Part shown: positions 38,548 through 46,597 of the stretch, in pieces
Numbering within the stretch: position 1 is the first letter of the stretch
How the letters are laid out: each line of letters opens with the position of its first letter
IMG/VR virus record: IMGVR_UViG_3300020411_003715
Coordinates: 62,001 to 126,000 of that record
DNA: 64,000 nt
Reading direction: 5' to 3' (one strand)
DNA from: a virus
Position numbers and translations under genes: made by a program
The notes under the pieces: model-generated
Database searches by the model: none
What the model saw: the letters and a program-made list of their open reading frames with translations, nothing else
Told to the model about the DNA's origin: nothing

Positions 38548-38834
38548 ACGCACTAGAGAAGTACGCGGCGAAGCGAAAGCTGGCTGGCCACCTTGGCGCG
38601 GCTATGGGCATGAACGAAGACGCACATATGTTGTGCAAGATTCTTGACACCACTGCTGCGCAAGCGATTGCGCTTAAAAAGAAGATCGCCATGGGCAAGA
38701 GGCTTCCGTCCTGGGCGGAGTACAAGGTGTACAAGGCGGGGGACGCTATTAAGTCCGCATACTCTTCTACGTATTCGATGGCCGACCACGCACCAAAGAT
38801 AAGCATAATGATTGGTGGCCGTAGGCCTTATTAA
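38544..38834 (+). CDS. Tagged virion-cluster protein 6
   Basis: 96 residues in an ATGA overlap with the previous gene. Tag MNALEKYAAKRKLAGHLGAA, then a body with HMLCKILDTTAAQAIALKKK and YKVYKAGDAIKSAYSS. Less basic than its neighbours. Confidence 0.62.
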   Translation: MNALEKYAAKRKLAGHLGAAMGMNEDAHMLCKILDTTAAQAIALKKKIAMGKRLPSWAEYKVYKAGDAIKSAYSSTYSMADHAPKISIMIGGRRPY

Positions 38835-38850
38835 ACTTAAAGGAAAGGTT

Positions 38851-39318
38851 ATGAACGCACTAGAAAAATATGCAGCTAAGCGGAAGCTTACTGAAGAATT
38901 AACCAAGCGGGCAGCCCTTCTCCCAGGATTCGTTGCTGGAGGGAAGGCAGTGCTTCACGGGATCAAGGGCGCACTGGGTCGAGCCGGCGGGGCGGTTAAG
39001 CGTACTGGCAGGGCCGCGTGGCAGGGTGTTCAAAAGGCTGACAAGGCAGTAGAGCGCGGCCTCCAGCGCGTTCTGGACCGCACTCCTGGCACTAGCTCGA
39101 ATAAGGCGATGAAAGCCATCAAGGCAAATCAAGCTCAGGCTAAGGCCAAGTTCGTCAACATGAGAGCCGCTACCGGCAGGAGATTCACCGCTGCCAGTAA
39201 TGCGCGCAGGGGTGAGGGCATGCGAAACTTCGCCACTAACAAAGGGGTCCATAGTGTCTTAAAGAGAACTGGGCCATCCCCGGGCACCCGGCTACTGAAT
39301 AAGAAGATAGTTACATAA
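38851..39318 (+). CDS. Tagged basic virion-cluster protein 7
   Basis: 155 residues with AAAGGAAAGG upstream. Tag MNALEKYAAKRKLTEELTKR, then AALLPGFVAGGKAVLHGIKG. The body is Arg/Ala/Gly-rich with RAAWQGVQKADKAVERGLQR, positively charged along its whole length. Confidence 0.65.
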   Translation: MNALEKYAAKRKLTEELTKRAALLPGFVAGGKAVLHGIKGALGRAGGAVKRTGRAAWQGVQKADKAVERGLQRVLDRTPGTSSNKAMKAIKANQAQAKAKFVNMRAATGRRFTAASNARRGEGMRNFATNKGVHSVLKRTGPSPGTRLLNKKIVT

Positions 39319-39335
39319 TGTAGGGGGTTGCTGGG

Positions 39336-40310
39336 ATGGCGTACAACTATAGCAAGGGCGAACAAGCCAGCGGGGACATCAGGTCGGAGGACGACCCGGA
39401 CACCAAGGTTGACTTTGGGTCTGATCGTATAAATCTGGTTGTCGGTGGCTCTGCTAAATTAGCAACCTATTCTCAAGGCGTCCTTCTAGACGGCATGATG
39501 GGGATCGGGGAGGCAAACTCCATACCCACGCCCATCAGCAATTGTGGACAGGTGTTCGCCCTTGATGCTGGGGACAAGGACACTGCGTTGCTTTTTAAGT
39601 TCGAGGGATCTGAGGCCTACCTCACGGACTATAGCAAGTTCGCCACGAACGCTTGGCTCATGGGGTCTTCCGCGACCACGTCTACTTCGGTGTACAAGTG
39701 GGGATCTCGCTCACTAAGACTTCAGCAGAGCAACGCCTCTTATGGGGATTATGACCGTGTTAGCGTGCCGCACACCTACTTCAACCCCAGGTACGAGTCG
39801 TTTACTGTTGAGTGTTGGCTGTACGCAACATCGAACCCAGGCTCAGGAGATGTAGCGACTATAGCCACGCAAGCAAACGAAGACAGTAATTGGGCGTTTG
39901 TCTTGTCTTCTTCGGGAAGACTTGCCATCGGAATCGCCGGTGGATCGACATGGCTCGCCACGTCCGGGACGATTACCCTTAATCAGTGGTGCCACGTTGC
40001 CGCCGTACATGATATTAATTGGTCGAACAACACGTTTACAACGTCTATATACATAGACGGAACCCAGAGCGCGACATCTGCTGAGTCTGGGACGACATCT
40101 TACTGGTCAAGCACGGAGAATCCTTTGGTCATAGGGTACATGAATGATGGCTCTGACCACTCACCCCTTGAAGGGTACATAGATGATTTCCGGGTTAGCA
40201 CCACTGCGAGGTACAGCGGTTCCTCGTTTTCGGTACCGACCAGCTCCTTAGGGGGGACGACCGCTATGTTTGCGCAATCTGCCAACGGGGAGATGCGGAG
40301 AATTAGTTAA
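39336..40310 (+). CDS. LamG / concanavalin A-like lectin-domain protein
   Basis: 324 residues. From about residue 90 to 290 the sequence follows a LamG jelly roll: FTVECWLYATSNPGSGDVAT, SSGRLAIGIAGGSTW, LNQWCHVAAVHD, TTSIYIDGTQ and a late YIDDFRVSTTARY. Such domains bind sugars and are used in phage appendages for attachment. No signal peptide. It follows the tagged cluster and precedes a non-coding gap with a promoter-like sequence. Confidence 0.78.
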   Translation: MAYNYSKGEQASGDIRSEDDPDTKVDFGSDRINLVVGGSAKLATYSQGVLLDGMMGIGEANSIPTPISNCGQVFALDAGDKDTALLFKFEGSEAYLTDYSKFATNAWLMGSSATTSTSVYKWGSRSLRLQQSNASYGDYDRVSVPHTYFNPRYESFTVECWLYATSNPGSGDVATIATQANEDSNWAFVLSSSGRLAIGIAGGSTWLATSGTITLNQWCHVAAVHDINWSNNTFTTSIYIDGTQSATSAESGTTSYWSSTENPLVIGYMNDGSDHSPLEGYIDDFRVSTTARYSGSSFSVPTSSLGGTTAMFAQSANGEMRRIS

Positions 40311-40322
40311 CGTGGGCGTGCA

Positions 40323-40379
40323 CAGATGAATTACCGCTTAATATCTGAGGTACCTCATCTGGCACGTACGACATATAAT
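40323..40379 (+). promoter_or_regulatory. Gap with hairpin and TATAAT box
   Basis: The gap holds a stem CAGATGA/TCATCTG enclosing the palindrome GAGGTACCTC (40323-40361), then TATAAT at 40374-40379. The -35 region is poor, so this may be an activator-dependent or phage-sigma promoter for the following genes, or a weak terminator/promoter junction. Confidence 0.45.
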
Positions 40380-40414
40380 ACTTTTAGGCTTTTTGGATAG
40401 AGTGAGGACTAAAA

Positions 40415-41053
40415 ATGAATTTATTAGACAAGACCATATGGGGGACGCTCCTTGAGAAGGTCGCCAATACTGTTGCCGAAGGAACCGTTGGCTCTTCGAT
40501 GAAGCCTGCGGCCGTCCAACAAGCTTCGCCCACGCCTGGGCCTGCCCCAAACCCGCAAGCTTCGCCCACGCCTCTGGTCAGACCCAATCCACAAGCCTCA
40601 CCCACACCTGGGACCGGGAGCGGCCCGAGTATACCGGGACTCAAAGACCCAAAAGCATACTTAGATGCCATGAGAAAGCTTAAGAGCCAGCACAACACGG
40701 CAACCCCAGAGGGGCAGCAGGCATACCAAGCGGCTTGGAAGAGAACCCAGAAAGCCTTTGGCCTTTCCACAAACCCACAAGAGTTTGGTGCAGGTTTGGT
40801 GCAGCAGAGTCCTGATCTAGCAAAACGATTAGAGCAGTCAAAGGGAGGAGCAGAGTGGAGCAAAAACAATCCCTTCCTAAAAGCTAAAGGAAACCAGCAA
40901 GGGGGGAGTAGCGCTTCTACATCTGGCAACCCCATGACCGTGGCGAGACCCCTAAGGAAAACCGCTCCAACGGCCAATCCAGCAGCGGGCTTTAAACCAC
41001 CTAAGCTTAAGCTACCTAAGTTGCCTAGTGTAACTAACCTTCAGCCTAAATAA
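40415..41053 (+). CDS. Virion-cluster protein with proline-rich repeats
   Basis: 212 residues. MNLLDKTIWGTLLEKVANTV is a distant form of the shared tag. Residues 36-65 hold three copies of (N)PQASPTP, a flexible linker. The centre (DPKAYLDAMRKLKSQHNT, QAYQAAWKRTQKAFGL) is helical, the end Lys/Pro-rich. Function unknown. Confidence 0.58.
   Translation: MNLLDKTIWGTLLEKVANTVAEGTVGSSMKPAAVQQASPTPGPAPNPQASPTPLVRPNPQASPTPGTGSGPSIPGLKDPKAYLDAMRKLKSQHNTATPEGQQAYQAAWKRTQKAFGLSTNPQEFGAGLVQQSPDLAKRLEQSKGGAEWSKNNPFLKAKGNQQGGSSASTSGNPMTVARPLRKTAPTANPAAGFKPPKLKLPKLPSVTNLQPK
40519..40612 (+). repeat. Three direct repeats encoding (N)PQASPTP
   Basis: Three near-identical units of the kind caagcttcgcccacgcct, spaced by 24 to 30 bases, code for the proline-rich linker. 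Variation at third positions suggests an old or selected duplication. Confidence 0.75.
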
Positions 41054-41069
41054 GGGGTTTGGCTGAACA

Positions 41070-41603
41070 ATGCCTTCTAAAGAGCAAATACATCGGCTTG
41101 CCGATAAGCTAAACATACCCTGGGACAATGACCCCTCTTTCAAGTCATGGTCCAAGAGGGTCACTGGGAAAGCGCATCTTGACAACATGACTCCCGAAGA
41201 GCTTAGCAGGCTGAAGAAAGCCCTAGCCAAGAGAAGGGCGAAGAAGAAGCTAGCATCGGCTTTTTCCGAGAGTTTGTACAAGGAGGCATCACTCCTTGCA
41301 AAAGCGTTGGCGTTCGTTAAAAAGCTTAAGTCTGCTCCCAAAAAGGTGAAGAGCTTTGCTGGAGGATTACCTAAAGATGAGCTTGCTGTGTTCAATATCG
41401 GGCTTGCCTCACCCCTTCCCGGAGGAAGTATTGCGGGATGGGGAGCGTATAAGGGTGCGAAAGAGGGGATTAAGGCGCTTAAGGACGGTCTCCCATTTTC
41501 AGCCTACAGAAAGTTGAACAAGGCTGTAGCGAAGAGCGATAGAATTAATTTTACCAAAAAGGGTGGCCTTCTTCCGTTGTACCTAGGGATGGGCCGGCAC
41601 TAA
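41070..41603 (+). CDS. Hypothetical virion-cluster protein
   Basis: 177 residues. The first 60 residues (PWDNDPSFKSWSKRVTGKAH, then LDNMTPEELSRLKKAL) form a small helical domain with a TGKxHLDxMTPEEL motif like that of GemA/DUF1018-type phage proteins. SESLYKEASLLAKAL then resembles the end of the shared tag. The C-terminus has a Gly-rich stretch (SPLPGGSIAGWGAYKGAKEG). Confidence 0.55.
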   Translation: MPSKEQIHRLADKLNIPWDNDPSFKSWSKRVTGKAHLDNMTPEELSRLKKALAKRRAKKKLASAFSESLYKEASLLAKALAFVKKLKSAPKKVKSFAGGLPKDELAVFNIGLASPLPGGSIAGWGAYKGAKEGIKALKDGLPFSAYRKLNKAVAKSDRINFTKKGGLLPLYLGMGRH

Positions 41604-41604
41604 C

Positions 41605-41670
41605 TTGCTCGACAAGTGGAATGGTGAATGTATAATTCACACCCCTGTTGTAATAATGCTATTAGGGGTT
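41605..41670 (+). promoter_or_regulatory. Sigma-70-like promoter and leader hairpin
   Basis: TCGACA (41609), a 16-base spacer and TATAAT (41631-41636). It is followed by a hairpin with ACCCC/GGGGT outer and TAATA/TATTA inner stems that lies in the leader of the 36-residue gene. Confidence 0.6.
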
Positions 41671-41700
41671 AATACTTTAACTGATAATTGGAGGTCTAGA

Positions 41701-41811
41701 ATGAATGAGTATATGTGGGGAGTTGTTACCGGATCTGTTGTAACACCCTTCGCCTGGGTTTGTTTAAAATGGTGTATGGCCAAGCTTAAAGCGGTTCTTG
41801 CTAAGAACTAA
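41701..41811 (+). CDS. 36-residue membrane micro-protein
   Basis: GGAGG six bases before the ATG. MNEYMWGVVTGSVVTPFAWV then CLKWCMAKLKAVLAKN: one hydrophobic helix and a basic end with a Cys pair. It has its own promoter, so it is likely expressed strongly. Confidence 0.6.
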   Translation: MNEYMWGVVTGSVVTPFAWVCLKWCMAKLKAVLAKN

Positions 41812-41821
41812 GGAGAATAGA

Positions 41822-42001
41822 ATGACACTTCAGATGGCCGTTCAGGCTTTATCGACAAAACTTGGCAGCGCCCTTGAGGACATTGCCAAGTTTGAGGACA
41901 AGGGTAATGACGCTGCTGCTCGAAGAGCGCGTAAAAGCCTTCAAGAGATTGCTGTAGCATGCAAAGAGCTTCGGGCAGCGATTCAGGAAAAGCGTAAGTA
42001 G
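41822..42001 (+). CDS. Histone H1/Hc1-like small basic protein
   Basis: 59 residues with AGGAG before the ATG. Two helices: TLQMAVQALSTKLGSALEDI, then GNDAAARRARKSLQEIAVAC and KELRAAIQEKRK. The segment AARRARKxLxEIA..KELR..I resembles the helical pair of chlamydial Hc1-type histone H1-like proteins, which compact DNA. Homology is by eye only. It shares the promoter of the micro-protein upstream. Confidence 0.45.
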   Translation: MTLQMAVQALSTKLGSALEDIAKFEDKGNDAAARRARKSLQEIAVACKELRAAIQEKRK

Positions 42002-42075
42002 TTTTGGCTAAGTGGGGACATGGGTTTATTTATTCATAGGATTCAAGCCGCACATGGCCTAGGGAGATATAAGGT

Positions 42076-45000
42076 ATGAGTTGCAATCGCCCTACGGGCC
42101 CATATGATTCTGGGACAAATGCCGGATTTCAGACGTTCACCGCCGAGGTGAACACCGCTACAAATCCGTCTACCGACGTTAAGGTGTCCTGGATTTGGTA
42201 TCCTGATGGATTCGAGACCCATAACGAGAGCACGCCGCCCGCCACACCAACAGCCTGTCACATATCCCATGTAAAGGTTTACAGGGATGGCGTTGAGGTT
42301 TCTTCTGGTGATGGCGTCGCGGTCAACCGCAATGATGACCACCAGGGCGTGCCTGACATGTATGATGTCGGGGAGTTTTTCGACACAGGCCTTACCCCAG
42401 GAACCACTTATAGCTACACAATAACCGCTTACATTTACGACTCCAGCCCCGCGCAAGAGTCCTTGCCCACAAGCGCAGTGACGGTAACGACCGCGTCGAC
42501 CTCAAATCAGCAGTCGAACAACGCACCGGTGGCCAGTGACAGTTCTGAGACGGTTGTGGAAAACGGTACGCTGACCGCAACAGCCGTTGCTACAGACGCT
42601 GATGGTGATGCGCTTACTTACTCTATAGCCACAAACCCTGCGAACGGAACGGTCTCTATAAATACGTCAACGGGCGCGTATACATATGTGCCTACTGCGA
42701 ACTATATTGGTTCGGACACTTTTTCCTTCTTTGTGACTGATGGCGTTGCGAGCGATTCAGGGACCGTAAGCATCACGGTCTCTAGAGCGGTTCCAAACCC
42801 TTGGTACATCTCTGTAACGGATGCCGTAACATCCCCATGGGTAGAGGGGAAACTTGTTTGGGCAGAGACAGTTTCGAACTCTGTAGACCTTGAGGGGTTC
42901 AAGCTTTACCAGCGGGTGTCTGGCGCAAGCAGTTGGACCTTGATCTCAGACGTTTCCGTAGGCCTCGGCAATACCCCGACAGCACAACAAACAGAACACA
43001 TTGCGACAGGCCTTACGGCGTCCACGTCCTATGAGTTTTATGTTGTTGCCTACAACAGCAGCGGAAACTCTACAAATTCTAACACGGCGTATTACACGAC
43101 AGTCGCTACCCCGACAGGGATGCAGACTATTGATGTAGACGAGCAAGGGGAGACTGGGGTCATATCAGTCACCGGTGTTTTCTATGACGGGTGGGGATGG
43201 ACTGAGACAGATCCAGGAAGCCAAACCGACGTAACGCAGTGGCCTAACGTTAATATGATCTCGAACAACAGCATGAGTGCAACTAGCACTTTTGCAGCGG
43301 GGGCGCATACAATCTATGCCGCAGCGAAGGGATGGGCAACGCCCTCCCTCACGCACCAGATCTCGTTTAACACCTATAATGGGATACAGACCACCCCCGT
43401 AGTGACCGTGTCACAAGACACGAATACACTTAATGTCTCTGTACCGCACTCTGGCTCGTATGATTGGCAAGACCTTTATTACCGAGTCGACGTTACCGGA
43501 TGGAGCGGATCTCCAGGAACACTCCTCTCTGGAACAGGGTGGGTAGCCGCTAACCAAGACGCGTCCGGAAACTTCTCAGTGGACATCACCGGGCTCAACC
43601 CAAGCTCATCCATTGGCGACCACTTCATCGAAGTGCTCGGAGCCTATACAGAGAACGGCCAACCAGAACAGGCGGGCAGCGTTGTAAGCGCTACGTTCAC
43701 AAAATGGGCAGGGATCCAAGACATCCAGGTGACCGTAAACGGGGATGATGGAACACCCAACAACGTAACAATAGTCGTTCAGGGCCTTAGCCCGGATACT
43801 CCGCATGGGTGGAGATTTTCATTCACAGGGCCCCCTGAGGATGGAAACGGAAGTCCACTAACTGACCTATCTAGCTGGGGAGAGTTCGTTCCCGGAGAGG
43901 TTGTGTACACAAACCCAAACACAACCCACAATACGATGATAAAGCGTGCGGGCACGTATGATGTTTGGGCACAAGCATGTTGGGATGATGGAACCCCAGT
44001 TGTCGCCAACCCGCTCGTGGCAGGGAAGGGTTACGTTCAGTACGGACCTTTCACTGTGGCACAGCACGCATACACAGGCTTGACCGAACTGGACGTACAT
44101 CTGCTGGGTGACAACAGAATTAGACTTCATGCTCGTGGGCACGAAGACACTGCTTATGACCACTGGCGATACTCAATAAACAATATGTTTAGTGGGAGCG
44201 CGCCCGGTGACTCTATTAGCGGGGAAGGCGTCTCTGTTCCTGACGGGGATACCGTCGAGGTCGATCTCACAGAAGACCAGCTAGAGACAGGAAGAGTTAT
44301 TATTTACGCTGCGGGCGTTGATACCAATGACCTTCTCATAAGTGCGGCTAGTGGCTCACAACCAGTGCTTGTACGCGTGGTTGAGGTACCAGAAGCACCT
44401 GGGACTGTGGTCACCCTAGATACCTCGTACGACCCATCCAGTATTGAGGTCAGCCCTCATTTCTTCCAGCCAGCTGTGGCCGAACGGATCAGCGAAGATG
44501 CTATCAGGGTAACCAGTGCAGACCTTGCTACCGCGTTAGGTTTTACAACTCAAGCCACATTGGATCAGTTTATTCCGGCGTACGAGGATTCTCTAGCTTT
44601 GCTAGAAAGTCTTTCTGTGGCACCCCCGAACTTTGGTTCGGCTGATTTCAGTGCAATGGTGACGGATAACTTCCTAACCATCGACAACGGGATTCTGTCG
44701 GACACAACCGCAGCAAGTGGTGGGGGCATTATGAAGCTCGTCGATGAGCTTGACACTCCCAGAGCAGTGCTTTCTTGGAGAATTTCAAAACTCGCAAGGG
44801 AGGGGTCCATCACCAATGAGCGCGCACAGGAACTTCTATTCGGAAGCACTTTTGAAACCCCGCACACCCTTGAGACGACAGACGCAAACAACAATCCTGT
44901 CGAAGCACAGACAACCTCTGTTACACGAAGGTTTCTCTCCGTAGGCGACACAAACCCCACAGTGACGCACGGCGCTTCTGATGGGATTGCGTATTCGACC

Positions 45001-45645
45001 CAAGAGAGCATAGAGGCTATGCCGGCTACGACGAGGTATAACAAAACGGAGGAGTGGCTTTATACCAATGGGTACTACCAAACGCATTTTAAGCGTGATG
45101 GTACGGCTCGCACTTGGGCAGAGACGCAACAAGAGTCTCGAAAAGGGTTCACTAACGTAAGGGGGCTTGGCTTTTATAACAATGCCAATTTGCGTGACTT
45201 TATCAACGACGACCCCATGCTTGCGGGAATCACAGAGGCATCCGGAGTATATGTGTCGAGCTACGCCACCTCAGAAGAATCGGGGCTAAGCTCAGCCTTA
45301 CCGGATCCAGGCTATGTGCCTGGGGCGCTAAATGTGCACCCGTATTCCTTGATTCTTATAGATGCTACGATATCCCCAAAAGGGGTTGTGGGGTCGAACG
45401 ACCCGTTGGGATGGAGTGAATACCTCAACTATTTTTCGTGGATGGAGACCGACGCCAATGGCGCGGTGCTTCCAACCGCACAGCAAACGGCAGCGCTTCA
45501 AGCGTGCTTTGATGCCGAATGGACAACAGATCCTAATGTCTGGGGGACAGGACAACAAAGATCTGAGTACTTAGATGAGGTAGCAGAGATAGCTACCCTG
45601 CTCGGATTAACCATAAACATGTATGGGTACACCCCAACACCATAA
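42076..45645 (+). CDS. Large adhesion-type protein with Fn3 and cadherin-like domains
   Basis: 1189 residues. Residues 15-140 form a fibronectin III-like domain (GLTPGTTYSYTITAYIYDS). Residues 150-240 form a cadherin-like/VCBS unit (TATATDADGDALTYSI-type sequence; YVPTANYIGSDTFSFFVTDG). Residues 245-345 form a second Fn3 (GLTASTSYEFYVVAYNSSGN), then several beta domains to about 790. The last 400 residues are of another, unrecognised type. No signal peptide, so it is more likely a virion appendage than a secreted protein; a receptor-binding or baseplate-spike role is likely. GGAGATATAAGGT serves as ribosome site. Confidence 0.72.
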   Translation: MSCNRPTGPYDSGTNAGFQTFTAEVNTATNPSTDVKVSWIWYPDGFETHNESTPPATPTACHISHVKVYRDGVEVSSGDGVAVNRNDDHQGVPDMYDVGEFFDTGLTPGTTYSYTITAYIYDSSPAQESLPTSAVTVTTASTSNQQSNNAPVASDSSETVVENGTLTATAVATDADGDALTYSIATNPANGTVSINTSTGAYTYVPTANYIGSDTFSFFVTDGVASDSGTVSITVSRAVPNPWYISVTDAVTSPWVEGKLVWAETVSNSVDLEGFKLYQRVSGASSWTLISDVSVGLGNTPTAQQTEHIATGLTASTSYEFYVVAYNSSGNSTNSNTAYYTTVATPTGMQTIDVDEQGETGVISVTGVFYDGWGWTETDPGSQTDVTQWPNVNMISNNSMSATSTFAAGAHTIYAAAKGWATPSLTHQISFNTYNGIQTTPVVTVSQDTNTLNVSVPHSGSYDWQDLYYRVDVTGWSGSPGTLLSGTGWVAANQDASGNFSVDITGLNPSSSIGDHFIEVLGAYTENGQPEQAGSVVSATFTKWAGIQDIQVTVNGDDGTPNNVTIVVQGLSPDTPHGWRFSFTGPPEDGNGSPLTDLSSWGEFVPGEVVYTNPNTTHNTMIKRAGTYDVWAQACWDDGTPVVANPLVAGKGYVQYGPFTVAQHAYTGLTELDVHLLGDNRIRLHARGHEDTAYDHWRYSINNMFSGSAPGDSISGEGVSVPDGDTVEVDLTEDQLETGRVIIYAAGVDTNDLLISAASGSQPVLVRVVEVPEAPGTVVTLDTSYDPSSIEVSPHFFQPAVAERISEDAIRVTSADLATALGFTTQATLDQFIPAYEDSLALLESLSVAPPNFGSADFSAMVTDNFLTIDNGILSDTTAASGGGIMKLVDELDTPRAVLSWRISKLAREGSITNERAQELLFGSTFETPHTLETTDANNNPVEAQTTSVTRRFLSVGDTNPTVTHGASDGIAYSTQESIEAMPATTRYNKTEEWLYTNGYYQTHFKRDGTARTWAETQQESRKGFTNVRGLGFYNNANLRDFINDDPMLAGITEASGVYVSSYATSEESGLSSALPDPGYVPGALNVHPYSLILIDATISPKGVVGSNDPLGWSEYLNYFSWMETDANGAVLPTAQQTAALQACFDAEWTTDPNVWGTGQQRSEYLDEVAEIATLLGLTINMYGYTPTP

Positions 45646-45657
45646 GGAGCGCTGATA

Positions 45658-45990
45658 ATGAGACCACTTTTTACTATTTTACTTTTACTCGCCGTTATCC
45701 CTGACTTTGTTGGTTGTGCATCGGATGACTGCCACACCCAAGCAGATCAAGACGCCATGGAAGTGGCGGACGCACTTTCTGATGAAGATGTCGATGCACC
45801 AGACGGCTCTTGGCATGACCAGTACATCGCAGACAATTGCGCAAGATGCCCAGACTGCTGTGTTGATATCGGTGATGCTGACGCAGAAGCCGACGCAGAG
45901 GTTGATGCCGCTGGGGATGCCAATGATTCGGATGCTGGGGTTGATGCGGACGCCGGTGGACCAGATGCGGACGAGGAGGATGCCGAATGA
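45658..45990 (+). CDS. Asp/Ala-rich lipoprotein
   Basis: 110 residues. MRPLFTILLLLAVIPDFVGC is a lipoprotein signal with Cys 20. The mature part has a Cys cluster (CARCPDCC) and an Asp/Ala-rich tail (DADAEADAEVDAAGDANDSD) of the kind frequent in lipoproteins of Myxococcota. It sits within the virion gene cluster, overlapping the next tagged gene; superinfection exclusion or an outer-membrane spanin role are possibilities. Confidence 0.65.
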   Translation: MRPLFTILLLLAVIPDFVGCASDDCHTQADQDAMEVADALSDEDVDAPDGSWHDQYIADNCARCPDCCVDIGDADAEADAEVDAAGDANDSDAGVDADAGGPDADEEDAE

Positions 45991-46373
45991 ACGCTCTAGA
46001 GAAACATGCCAAGAAAAAGGAAAAAGAGAAGGACGCATCAGCCACACTTCCTGCAGAGCAGCTTATCGGGATGCGAGAAGAGATGGAGGACATCTGGAGA
46101 GAAGAGGTTGAGAAGGTAGCGGTGAGCATCCAGAAGGCTTATGAGATTGACAACAAGTCTAAAAACCAGCTTCGGCAAGTGGCGCAGAAAGCCATGAGTA
46201 CCGACCCTTCTGACCCAAAGCTCCAAGCTATCGCCAATCATCCCAACGCTAAAAAAATGGCGGTAGCTGCTGAGAGACTAGGAAGAAAGATCATGTCCCA
46301 AAAAGGGGGCGTGCATAAGCAACTTGCTTCTGGGTACGGAGCCCTTCCGCCAGGAACAAAAGGAATGTCTTGA
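45987..46373 (+). CDS. Tagged virion-cluster protein 8 (short tag)
   Basis: 128 residues, ATGA overlap with the lipoprotein. It starts MNALEKHAKKKEKEKDAS, keeping the first half of the tag only. The body is helical (MREEMEDIWREEVEKVAVSI). No fold recognised. Confidence 0.6.
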   Translation: MNALEKHAKKKEKEKDASATLPAEQLIGMREEMEDIWREEVEKVAVSIQKAYEIDNKSKNQLRQVAQKAMSTDPSDPKLQAIANHPNAKKMAVAAERLGRKIMSQKGGVHKQLASGYGALPPGTKGMS

Positions 46374-46406
46374 TCGATATTGGCAGACTACTTCGTGTAG
46401 GGCCGC

Positions 46407-46427
46407 TTACACGATATTATCGTGTAA
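46407..46427. promoter_or_regulatory. Perfect 21-bp inverted repeat (operator candidate)
   Basis: TTACACGAT, a 3-base centre ATT, and ATCGTGTAA. It lies in the gap before the 46-residue membrane protein. Its symmetry and size fit a binding site for a dimeric repressor; a half-site CGTGTA occurs again at 46394. Confidence 0.5.
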
Positions 46428-46454
46428 TGGTTGGGGCCAAACACGGAGGATACT

Positions 46455-46595
46455 GTGGCAACAGTGTTGTTTTTATTGGCAGCGATTCTTTTTTTAACTG
46501 CGGAACAAAGGCTGATGGAATCAGAGCTAAAGAGGTCTCAAGAACGATTTCGAGACGAACTGCTCGGAGATAACCCAGACGACGATAGGAGTTAG
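46455..46595 (+). CDS. 46-residue membrane micro-protein
   Basis: GTG start with GGAGG six bases upstream. ATVLFLLAAILFLTAEQRLM is one transmembrane helix, followed by a charged helical tail (ESELKRSQERFRDELLG). The other plus-strand frame here (from 46370) has no ribosome site and looks like a shadow. Directly upstream of the tail/baseplate protein. Confidence 0.65.
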   Translation: MATVLFLLAAILFLTAEQRLMESELKRSQERFRDELLGDNPDDDRS

Positions 46596-46597
46596 CG

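Noticed and set aside
42002-42075. TATAAG on the plus strand before the Fn3 protein
   Set aside because: It overlaps the ribosome-binding region (GGAGATATAAGGT directly before the ATG) and lacks the downstream consensus.
46370-46573. 67-residue plus-strand frame
   Set aside because: The GTG-started frame at 46455 has GGAGG and a clear membrane helix, while this one has no ribosome site.
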